From the NCBI RefSeq assembly GCF_964199755.1, contig NC_133898.1, forward strand, positions 104,460,847 to 104,524,846: DNA of 64,000 nt, read 5' to 3'. How positions within the stretch are numbered: position 1 is the first letter of the stretch; the number at the start of each line of letters is the position of its first letter. The notes below the pieces were generated by a model. It had not been told where the DNA came from and ran no database searches. It saw nothing but the letters and a program-made list of their open reading frames with translations. Position numbers and translations under genes: made by a program. The DNA comes from Larus michahellis. Its lineage: Eukaryota > Chordata > Aves > Charadriiformes > Laridae. This document shows, in pieces, positions 28,023-37,267 of this stretch.

Positions 28023-28057
28023 GTTACGCAGGGCTACCAGGATGCCATGGACAGAAG
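28023..28057 (+). pseudogene. Collagen Gly-X-Y exon relic, all Gly intact
   Basis: The acceptor 'gctgctttctacaag' is followed by GYA GLP GCH GQK, with the first Gly split across the splice site as G|GT, and then the donor 'aag|gtactg'. All four Gly positions are present and X/Y residues include Pro and Lys as expected. It lies only 170 bases after the previous relic. Confidence 0.75.
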
Positions 28058-28420
28058 GTACTGAGAGAGACAGTTTCTCATGAGGCTTTGCTTTTAAATT
28101 GAGGATTAGACATTTCTTTGATTATTTTTTTTTTATTGCAGTACAGTCAACACAGGGCAATTAAGGTTAAAGTGGAGAGGAAATATATTTCAGAGGTAAA
28201 CAGCTATGGAAAACAAATTAGCAGCTAGTTGGAAACATATCTAAGTGTGAATGTGTGTGTCTGTAGGACAAAACCCACAACAAAATACAGAAGACAATTT
28301 TTTCTTTAATTCTCCCTTCTTGGGAGAAGTCTTTTGGTGTTGCTGTGGTTGCTTTGTACTGTTGATGAACAGCCCGTACCACAATGCATGTGCTGCTACA
28401 TATACTCTGCTGCAAACACA

Positions 28421-28454
28421 GTGCTCCCTGAAGCATGGTGCTCCCTGAAGCATG
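28421..28454. repeat. Perfect 17-bp direct duplication
   Basis: 'gtgctccctgaagcatg' occurs twice without a gap. It is a simple local duplication with no coding context. Confidence 0.95.
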
Positions 28455-28920
28455 GAAAAGCTGGGTGTGCTCACTGCCACTGCTCTTAACGGCGTCTGAC
28501 AAAGAGCAGGTCAGTGCTGCTGGCTGGGTCTGAGGTCCTACAGAGCTCCTACACCCACCATTAGTCATTCCCACACCCGTTAGGCTGTTAAATGCTTCTG
28601 TGGAGCAGAAATGGTACGCACACACCAAGGCTGTGATTTATTCCTGGCTCTTTTATCCGCCCCACAATCGAGGGGAAAACTTCTGGCTCCTCACTGCTGG
28701 ACAGATACACGTAGAAATCAAGCAGAACCTGGCTATAAATCACTGGAAAACTTCTTTTATTATTTGCCTTCCAATGATGAGAAGTGAATAGAGGCTCAGC
28801 AAGCTTCAGTTCTCTGCACTTTGAAAATGTCTGGTTTGGGGCTTTTTTCCTCCAGAAAACCTGGTAATCACATGAGTAACGTGCTGTCAGCACTGACCAC
28901 CTATGCCATGCTGTCAGTGG

Positions 28921-28961
28921 GACAAGAATACCGTAAGCAGCGGCCTTCTGGTATTCTTGTC
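28921..28961. other. Perfect 12-bp inverted repeat (hairpin)
   Basis: The left arm gacaagaatacc (28921-28932) and right arm ggtattcttgtc (28950-28961) are exact reverse complements separated by 17 bases. The sequence could form a cruciform or RNA hairpin. It lies in an intron of the collagen relic and no transposon ends were recognised around it. Confidence 0.9.
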
Positions 28962-30083
28962 AGTGCACTAAGGCAAGGCTCCAAGTGTAAGTTGAAAACT
29001 GGAGTCAAAAGAATTGTGGAGAGGATTATTTTACTTAAATTGGTGACGTACACACACCTGCAACACCCTAATTTAGTGTGCAAATTTTTTGCCTGAGACT
29101 GAATGATACTTCTTGGTTTTGAATAATACAAGCCTGGGTCCGTTTAATTCAATTTGTAGTCCTCTAATGTCCATCCTCAGCATCTGTTCTTTGAAAATGC
29201 CCACTGAAATAATGCCACAGCCAAACAGTTCTGGACCAGAACTCAAGAATTCGTTGTCTCTGCCACTTAACTATGAATTAAGAATAAATTCAGGTAAGTC
29301 ATGATACATTTTGTGATTTGCTTTTCCCATGTGTATAATAGGAATAAACATATCGAATGTAAGAAGATATATCAAATAATAGGAATAATTATATAAACAT
29401 AGTACATGTTAAAATGCTATGACATTTACAAATTAAATTTACCAATTAAGAGCTAGATACTCTGTTTATTAAGATGTTAAGAAAAATGTATTGCTTTCAA
29501 AAATCTTAGTGAATAAAAGCCATCAGGATTGTTATCATAATAAATATCACAGAGAAGAAACACACATCATTTTAAGTGGATAGGATTGAAATAATCATGA
29601 TTTTTTTAAAAATTAAAAGATGAGCGTTTATGAAGACTTCTAAACCTTTTCTATGCAGTAAGTTTTCTTCTAGCTTTAGGGATAATTTGGTCTTGCAGGT
29701 ATATATGCTAAAAGAGATGAAAAGATAGTTTGCTATCCATGCTTGTAAGGAAATTACACTCAAAATATTGTTTTAACTGTTTTCATGTTTATAATTTTTA
29801 CTAGCTTTTCACACTTGCTGTTATCCTGTGGGGTTTTTTTGCCGACCACATATATTTATTATATTTTTCATCTTGTGCAGCCAAGAGTTCTGAATAAAAT
29901 ATCAGTGATCCTCCACTACCTTCATCATCATGATGAATAATTTGTAGGTTGCTTGGACCTCAGTGAAGATGCTAATAACTGTAAATATCAATTACACATA
30001 CTGAAAGCTGGTGTGTAAACCAGTAGGAAGCAACTGGGGTTTGAAATTAGTTGCAATATCAACATTTATATTTTATTTTAAAG
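28962..30083. other. AT-rich intronic sequence
   Basis: No exon or repeat recognised. Confidence 0.5.
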
Positions 30084-30118
30084 GAGAAAAAGGCATTGAA
30101 GGAACTGTAAATAAAGAA
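30084..30118 (+). pseudogene. Collagen Gly-X-Y exon relic, short
   Basis: The acceptor 'attttattttaaag' is followed by a split Gly codon (G|GA) and the triplets GEK GIE GTV NKE. Three Gly codons remain and the fourth is AAT (Asn). There is no clear donor. The block is short, and support comes mainly from the same splice phase as its neighbours and its position. Confidence 0.5.
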
Positions 30119-30228
30119 ATGTTTTTGACCCATTTGTTCCTTTCTCCCTGCTCCTGTTGCATTCATTTAATGTGAACTCCTTGCAAAGACAATTGAATAA
30201 AGCCAGGAAGAGCTAAACAACTGTTCTG

Positions 30229-30459
30229 ATGGTGTTATGGCAAGCTATAATATACAAAGTGCTACTAAAAGTGAGTTATTTGTTTAGGAAACAAGACAAT
30301 GGACTGCATAAGCTTGAAGGTGCCATGGATGAAGCACAACAGGGAAGACTGGACGCTAAGGCCACCCCAGGAAGAACAGTGCCCCTGGAGCCAGTGGTTT
30401 GCCTGGCACTGCTCCAGCTGTTGGACCACTTGTGGGACTTGCTGTTCTTTTTGAGCTAA
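30229..30459 (+). other. Unresolved 76-codon open frame next to a CR1
   Basis: The frame ends just before the CR1 at about 30480. One reading gives EGAMDEAQQGRLDAKATPGR, and another frame over 30389-30430 gives collagen-like GAS GLP GTA. It may be the 5' part of CR1 ORF1 or its untranslated region, or another collagen relic. I cannot choose. The in-frame text looks more like a LINE remnant than the other relics do. Confidence 0.3.
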
Positions 30460-30479
30460 AATATCATAAAAGGTACCAA

Positions 30480-32680
30480 ATATTTAGAGTGAGGAGAAGA
30501 TACCGGCAACCAGCTGTCAGTTGCCAAGGGGACCTCCTCTGGAGCCAGCCTGACCTGCAGTGGTGTGCAGATCTTGGCACACTGGGGTTTTGCTGAGGTA
30601 GGGAAAGGCCAGGGCAGCAGAAAGACCAGCCAGGAGTCAGCAGCTCTTGCAGGAGATGCTAACAAGGCCTGGGTATTGCCAGAGCAACTCCTACCACCCC
30701 ACGCTGGCGTCAGATGGGGTTCACCTCTCAGAAACGGGGAAGAGGGTCTTTGCTCATAAGCTAGTGGGGCTCACTGACAGAGCTTTAAACTAGGCTTGAA
30801 GGGGGAGTGGGATAATATCAGGCTTGCCCATGACAAGTTGTGGGATGACACACCAAGGTTAGAGGAACAAGATGCTAGCGAGGGCCCGCATCCTGTTGCT
30901 CTGAGATGTGATGCCTACACTGCAGCACACTTGAAGTCTTACGGAGATCAGCCAGGGAATCCTGAGGTAATAGGAGCCAAGAGGGAAACACCAGTGACAC
31001 ACATCAAAGAAATTAAGGGGTGTTCCTCTAAGAAGGTGACATGGCTGACAGTCCAGCTGAAGTGCCTCTATACCAATGCATGTAGCACGGGCAACAAATA
31101 GGAGGAGCTGGAAGCCACCATGCTGCTAGAAAGCTATGACTCGGTTGCCATTACTGAAACTTAGTGCGACGAATCCCATGACTGGAGTGCAGCTATCAAT
31201 GGCTACAGGCTGTTCAGAAGGGACAGGTGAGGAAGGAGGAGTAGAAGTGTTGCCCTCTACATCAAGCAATGGATAGAGCGTGAAGAGCTGTCTCTAAAAA
31301 ATAGCCATGAGCAGGTTTAAAGTCTATGGGTAAGAATAAGAGACCGAGGCAACAAGGGGAGCCTTGTAGTTGGTATCTACCACAGACTGTCTGATCAAAG
31401 AGAGCCTATTGACAAAGCCTTCTTACTCCAGCTACAGGAGCCATCATGCGTGCAGGCTCTCATCTTGCTGGAGGACTTCAGCCACGCCAACATCTGCTAG
31501 AAAAGGAGCAAGGTGAGCTGAAGGCAATCCAGGACACTCCTGGAGCGCATGAAGGATACTGTCTTAAGCCAGGTAATAGACAGCCCTACCAGAGGGGATG
31601 TGATACTGGATCTGGATACTGGATTTTCCTCAGTCTTCAGTGGCAACTTCTCTCCCCACACCTCTTGAGTCGATGGACCACAAGACAGAGACTGGGGGAG
31701 AAAAGTCCCTCCCACTGTAAGAGAAGATCAAGTTTGTGACCACGTGAGGAACCTGAACATACAGAAGACTATGGGACCTGATGAGATGCATCCCAGAGTC
31801 CTGAGGGAATTGGCTGATATAGTTGCCAAGCCACTCTCCATGACATTTGAAAAGTCATGGTGGTCAGGTGAAGTCTGTGGTGACTGGAGAAAGGGAAGCA
31901 TTGCACCCACTTTCAAAAAGGGTAGAAAGGAGGACCCTGGGAACTACTGACCTGTCAGCCTCACCTCTGTGCATCACAGAACAGATCCTCCTAGAAGCTA
32001 GCTAAAGCGCATGGAGGACAGGGAGGTGATTTGAGACAGCCAGCATGGCTTCACCAAGGGTGAGTCCTGCCTGACCAACCTTGTGGCCTTCTGTGATGGA
32101 CTGACCACATCAGTGGACAGGGGAAGAGCTATGGATGTCCCCTATCTGGACTTCTGTAAGGCCTTTGACATGGTCCTCCACAACATCCTTCTCTCTGAAT
32201 TGGAGAGATACGGATTTGATGGGTGGACTGTTTGGTGGATGAGGAATTGGTTGCATCCAGAGGGTAGTCATCAACAGCTCAATGTCCAGATGGAGACTGG
32301 TGACAAGTGGTATCCCTCAGGGGTCTATATTGGGACCAGTACTGTTCAATATCTTCATCAGTGACATAGACAGTGGGATTGAGTGCACCCTCACCAAGTT
32401 TGCAGACAACACCAAGCTGAGCGGTGTGGTTGACATGCCTGAGGGATGGGATGTCATCCAGAGGGACCTGGACAGGCTCGAGAAGTGGGCCTGTGTGAAC
32501 TTCGTGGGGTTCAACAAGGCCAAGTCCTCCCCCTGGGTCCAGGCAAGCACTGGAACAGGGTCTGGATGGGGCTCCAAGCAGCCTGATCTAATTGAAGAAG
32601 TTGCTGCTCTTTGCAAGGGTGGTTGGACTAGGTGACCTTTAAAGGTCCGTTCCAACCCAAACTATTCTATGATTCTAAGA
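30480..32680 (+). mobile_element. CR1 LINE, long but internally deleted and inactive
   Basis: The CR1 ORF1/ORF2 junction text 'agctttaaactaggcttgaag' is at 30782. ORF2 then runs through an endonuclease-like part (31030-31450; fragments such as KCLYTNACSTGNK and SVAITET) and a reverse transcriptase (31740-32520; [56 protein letters not shown]). At 32520-32550 the RT thumb jumps directly to the terminal tail ('tctggatggggctcc' to 'ccaacccaaactattctatgattctaag'), so the C-terminal part of ORF2 is deleted. The catalytic YADD-like motif reads FADN. Several stops and frameshifts are present. The 5' edge is not certain. It inserted into an intron of the collagen relic in the sense orientation. Confidence 0.93.
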
Positions 32681-33212
32681 TAGATGAAATTGAGCTGACA
32701 CAGCAGGAAATCATTATAATGAACACATCAGAAGGATCAGAATGGGAACAAAACTGGTGAAAAGTTATTCCTCAGGACAGTGAAAATGCATTAGGAAAGA
32801 CTTCTGTCTCACTGAATCTGAATTTAACTTTACAAGGAAATTAATCCAAACTGATAAGATAGCAGACCTTTTCTTGTAAAATTTTTCCTTATTTTTGTAA
32901 AAGTCATGTTTAAAAATAATCACTCTTGAATATTTGAACTATAAACATCATTTTAGCCTTAGCTGGATACTAGAAGAGGGCAGTACAGCCAAACATTGTT
33001 AACCAGATAATTACAGGAAATTTCAGTTGGATTTTCTGATGGAACTGTTTCTACTTTATTTTCCTAATGTTTCTAAAGTTCTTTAACTACAGGGACTACC
33101 TTTTCCAGAAACTTGTGTAATTAGAAGTGTGTGAAAGAATGTTCTTAGAGCAAACTTCAACTTTTGCAGACAGCATGAGGAAGAAATGTGCCAGCAGCTG
33201 CCCTGTCTACAG
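32681..33212. other. AT-rich intronic sequence
   Basis: No exon recognised between the CR1 and the next collagen relic. Confidence 0.5.
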
Positions 33213-33270
33213 AAATGTGCTGATGAATTCTCCAGGACCTAGGGATATTCCTGTGTACCCTGGGCAAGAG
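33213..33270 (+). pseudogene. Collagen Gly-X-Y exon relic, two Gly lost
   Basis: A strong acceptor ('ctgccctgtctacag') and strong donor ('gag|gtaagc') bracket 58 bases. The frame reads NVLMNSP then GPR DIP VYP GQE. The two middle positions are GAT (Asp) and GTG (Val), each one base from a Gly codon. Both splice sites are intact while half the glycines in the helical block are gone. Confidence 0.65.
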
Positions 33271-33471
33271 GTAAGCATAGTGGGAGAGAAAAATAGGCCC
33301 ATTTCACAAATCTTTGTGTAGTTGAAGCACTGAGTGACATGGAACATGAAGCAGAAAGAACACAAAAGACTTTGATGTAATGTTATACTTGGTTTTGTTC
33401 TCACTGAACTAAAGCTGAAGTGGGTTTTCCATTTCCTTCAATAGGAACCAGGGGAATTTGTTTTCCTGCAG

Positions 33472-33578
33472 GGAAAACAAATACGGAATTAGCTGTGGAA
33501 GAAATTAGAAGCCTGCAAAACAAAATAAAATGCCTAAAGCAAGCACTTGAGATCATTACTATGCTAACTTTAGCCTAG
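33472..33578 (+). pseudogene. Linker/coiled-coil exon relic of the collagen
   Basis: A very good acceptor ('gaatttgttttcctgcag') is followed by a split Gly codon (G|GG), then GKT and NTE (Gly to Asn), then VEEIRSLQNKIKCLKQALE and a few more residues to TAG at 33576-33578. The heptad-like spacing of hydrophobic residues indicates a coiled coil. FACIT collagens have short non-collagenous linkers that direct chain trimerisation, and this could be one. No donor was identified before the stop, so the segment could be an exon that lost its donor or a terminal exon. Collagenous relics continue downstream, which favours a linker. Confidence 0.5.
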
Positions 33579-35374
33579 AGAAACAGGCAGTGAAGTTATG
33601 GTAAAAGATTAGATAAATCCATTTTAATGCTATTACAAGCTGAGCAATAATCTAATAAACTTTTTCTAAAAAACTACCCCCAAATGATATGCAACAGTTT
33701 TAAAACTTTATTTGTATCCGTATTTTCAACAGCTCTGGAGGCAAACAGTGACTCATAACCAGAGTATTCATCTCCCGCTGCTCTAAAAGGTCTTGAGGGA
33801 CCATAATTTACCTTTCCCTTTCTTGAGGGAACCTTTGAGGGATCATAATTTAATTATATACAGCTGATTAGTATTTTCTAGTACCTACAGCAAAGAATAC
33901 CACAGAAGAGCAAATTCCAAAGCAAATCTTTTATTGGAGTTGTCATGTTCGTTACTGTGCTGCAGCCAAAACCTTCTCACGTGATCTAAAAGAAGAGGGA
34001 GGGTTTAAAAAGTTATCAGCGAAAATATCTGGGCTATTTATTTTTGCCTTCATGTATCTTCATATATATTCTTCATATATCTTTGTCACTGTGTTGCTGA
34101 CCACTGCCTATAGTGTCACGAACTCCAAACAAGTAAGATTTATTTTCCAAATCTGGAGTTAAATACCATGGTAATGAGGTATTTTTAGTGATGCTTTCCA
34201 AAGATAGACAAAATACTGTTTTGACAGTGGAATGAAATGGTAAGAGATTGCATGCCAGGTTTGGAAAACAGGCAAAAATAGCCTTGTTTCAACTTGCAAA
34301 TTTTAGGTTACCATCTCATAGTGATATAACGTGTTAATAACCTAACTGTATTACAAATAATTTGATAAGACTGAAAGCACCCATCTACTTTTAACTCTTC
34401 TTCCCTCTTGGCTCTGACTCCCCCTAACACACATTGTAGCACGTGTAGCCCACAGTGCCAAACTGAAAGCACGTTATCTCAGTTTTCTTGCCACGCAGTT
34501 AAATGTCTGGGGTTTTGTTATTTTTTTGATGGATTTTATTGGTTTTGTCCTTTTAAACAAACTTTAAATAACTTTATTTTATGCTATTTCTTTGCTCTAA
34601 ACAGTCTTTGCCTTCCTAATCCCTTTGTTTTTCCTGAGCTGGTTTTAGTGTTCCCTCTCCACCTGCTGCTGCTGTGGGCTCTCTGCTTTATTCCTCCACA
34701 GGAATCTCCCTGTATCTCTAGCTCTTCCAAGCCTCACTTTTCAAATTTGATGTGTGAGCAGACTAATAATTCCTCTCCCAACTTCCCTAATGTCTTCACG
34801 TCATCTGTGCCCAGACATAAAAGAGTTAGAATTCACGGTAACACAGAATCATGTCGGGAGGTGATGCAGAGCACTGCGGACTGCGGGACTGGGGGACTTC
34901 TCCTTGAACATAGCAGGAAAAGCCATGGTCAGGTCCATGCCACCAGCTCTCAGCTGTCACAATTTAAGCACCATCCCTAATAAAGCAGGGCCTTATTCTC
35001 ACATGTTCATTATCTAGAACAAACATCCTTGGCTCTCACAGGTAAAACTAACCACACTAGGAAGCTCTCATATGAAGTTCTACAGGCCTCTGAGGTTATT
35101 CTTCAATGTTATTTTTTTTAATTTCTTTTTTTTTTACTATGCCTTGTGTAAAGAAAAGAGCATTTTCAAAGAGTCTGGTCCATAAAGAAAAGCTGCATCT
35201 CTGTTCAGAATCAGATCGCTGGTTTGTTTTTTTTCTAAATTGAAAATTTGGACTCATTTCCACTGTTGTTCATAGGTTTTTTTTTTTTGTTTGATGTTAC
35301 AGATTGGAATTAAACAAGGAAAAATTAATAAAAACTGCAATTGTGGATTTGCAGCAACGTTAGGAATTTTATAG
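33579..35374. other. Intronic sequence, nothing recognised
   Basis: A 190-codon + frame at 34408-34980 has no glycine periodicity, signal peptide or domain I recognise. It follows pyrimidine-rich sequence and is read as a chance ORF. Confidence 0.5.
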
Positions 35375-35429
35375 GGCAAACCGGGGTTGAAAGGAATTGA
35401 TGGGGAGTATGGGGCAGAAAGATTTTACG
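35375..35429 (+). pseudogene. Collagen Gly-X-Y exon relic, one Gly lost to Arg
   Basis: The acceptor 'aggaattttatag' is followed by GKP GLK GID GEY GAE and RFY, then a split Gly (G|GT) at a weak donor 'acg|gtgatt'. The exon is 54+1 bases, in line with the 54-bp collagen unit. Five of six complete Gly codons are intact and the sixth is AGA, one base from GGA. This is one of the clearest helical relics. Confidence 0.75.
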
Positions 35430-35446
35430 GTGATTTCGAAGATACT

Positions 35447-36055
35447 GTGTGACAGGGAGAGAGAGAGACCACTGGAAGGTTCAAACTAACAATTTATTTG
35501 GCCTTCACCCACGGCTCCAATACACCACTATTGCAGGTTATATGGATACAATGGAGGAATGCACTACTGCAATTTCAAAAACAATTTACAGGTTACTATA
35601 TTGCAACCTACAAGTGATGTAGGTTGTACTACCTACATGTGGTACTAACTGGGATGTACTAACGGGATGTACTAACACAAACCACAAGTGCACTAGGTAT
35701 TAATACCTTAAAAGAGTGCACTAATCACAATCTTGAATCATGCCAAATATCACATGTATGTTTCTTAATCACTTACCCTCTCTCTCAGATAAGGCCTCCC
35801 AATCCCTGGGAAGTTGTAGAGCATGCTGGACAAGGCAGCGAGAATCTCCTACCTGCCAGCTGTATCCTTGGAAAAGACTCCCCCATTGTCTAGCCAAACC
35901 TTTGGGTTTTTATTTCCTGATTCAATGGGTGGGCAGGATTGTGCCTGAGTGGATTCCACTATCATCTGGCACGTTTATCTCTGGTGGTGTGATGGCCCCT
36001 TAGTCTGCACTGCTAATTTTGTGATGTCTAGTACACAAAGTTACTGAATAATGGT
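35447..36055 (-). repeat. Probable LTR in minus orientation, edges uncertain
   Basis: Read on the minus strand, the left end gives a polyadenylation signal (AATAAA, from 'tttatt' at about 35493), followed by a short segment rich in CT repeats and an end in 'ctgtcaca'. This is the layout of an LTR 3' end. A TATA-like motif (minus 'ccatataacc') lies upstream in that orientation. I could not find a matching target-site duplication, and the right edge is a guess. A 13-base unit 'gggatgtactaac' is repeated in tandem near 35652. Confidence 0.4.
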
Positions 36056-36480
36056 GGAATGGGACTCGGGGCATTTTGTTTGTTAACGGATTATTCACGG
36101 CTCCATTCAGGTTTGGGTTGTCAGTGTGATCCCGTGTTGAGGCAACCCCGGGCTGAGCCGTTTCGCTCCCCCCAAGTCACCTCTGCAAAGATAAGGATCT
36201 GTCAAAGGGAGAAGCAGCTGAGTAGAATGACAACTGCCCGCATTTTGCCTTTGTGCACCAAAACCTGTTTATCTGGGTCATCCCATATGTCCTGGAAAAC
36301 AGAGACTGAAATGTAGAATATCTTTGAAGGACTTAGAATTAGATATCTTAGAATATCTTTGAAGGAATATCTTTTTATATTGTTTTTTGCTCAGTGAATT
36401 TCAAGTTCAAAGTTTATGAACAATGAACTGTTTTCCCCGTGAACGTAAACATTAAAATTATTGTACTCATTAAGTTTTAG
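36056..36480. other. Intronic sequence between the probable LTR and the next exon relic
   Basis: Contains two close copies of 'gaatatctttgaagga' (about 36317 and 36350). No other feature seen. Confidence 0.5.
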
Positions 36481-36558
36481 GTGAGCACAGTGAAAATGCA
36501 GATAAAGGGTTCAGAGGTTTTGGACTAGTTGGCTTTGAAGGCAACCAAGGCCCAAAGG
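36481..36558 (+). pseudogene. Collagen Gly-X-Y exon relic, twin copy A
   Basis: Acceptor 'cattaagttttag' and consensus donor 'g|gtaagt' bracket 78 bases with a split Gly at each end (phase 1-1). The peptide is GEH SEN ADK GFR GFG LV, then GFE GNQ GPK G. The Ser (AGT) and Ala (GCA) sit where Gly is required. The 'GFG LV' step is a short interruption of the kind common in FACIT collagens. It is homologous to the exon at 41468, which keeps Gly at these two positions. Confidence 0.8.
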
Positions 36559-37208
36559 GTAAGTTTTCTTCTTGAAATTTTGATGGTTGAGGGAATAAAC
36601 AGACTTGTACAACAAGAAATTTTGTTTGCTTTGCAAAATGATGTCTAAGACGATAGATGTAAAAATAAGATCAGAATACCTACATATATGTGTCCTTAGT
36701 ACACGTGCATGTAGTAAGAGCTTTGTATGATGGTCTGTTACCAAAGCCACAAGATGTATTCAGTTTACAGTGAAACTGGAGTTTTCTCAGATCTGCCTCA
36801 AACATGGCCCTATTTTTCTCATGCATTTTTTGGGCAATTTTTTGTCTTCTCTCACCCATTTTTTGCAGGAAAGATGGTTTTGGTTTGTTTGCTTTTTTTT
36901 TCAGCAAAGCCTGCTGCCTTAAAAAACCCAACAAATTTTTTTACCCACTTAAGCCCTAGCACATGAGTAAGAATAGTAAATGAGAAGAGACCATGCTAAG
37001 TGTATTTATCTTGGCATTCTTTGTTCTGAGCTTCCTACGTTGCCCTTTGTATTTCTTTTCCTGGGATACCGGGGAGGAATCAATAGCAAAATTGACTATT
37101 TGGGTGACTGTTTGCACTATTTACTTCATGAAACCCCAGGACAGAGATCTTCTTTCTTGTTTGTAGTGTTTATTTTTATGGGACTATACCTCTTACGCTG
37201 CTTGCCAG
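36559..37208. other. Intronic sequence; possible further relic near 37064
   Basis: At 37064-37110 the frame reads GYR GGI NSK, which could be a very decayed helical exon. There is no proper acceptor, so it is not called separately. Confidence 0.4.
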
Positions 37209-37267
37209 GCTCTACGCATGGCCCAGAGAGCACTCCAGGAGACAGCTCTGCAACAGGCATACCCTAA
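37209..37267 (+). pseudogene. Possible collagen exon relic ending in a stop
   Basis: The acceptor 'cttacgctgcttgccag' leads into a split Gly (G|GC) and GST H, then GPE STP GDS SAT GIP and TAA at 37265-37267. Three Gly triplets alternate with two Ser-for-Gly positions, and Pro is frequent in the Y position. No donor precedes the stop. Phase and orientation match the neighbouring relics. Confidence 0.4.

Noticed and set aside
34408..34980. 190-codon + strand open frame
   Set aside because: It starts with a pyrimidine-rich segment, lacks domain features, and has no splice or promoter context.
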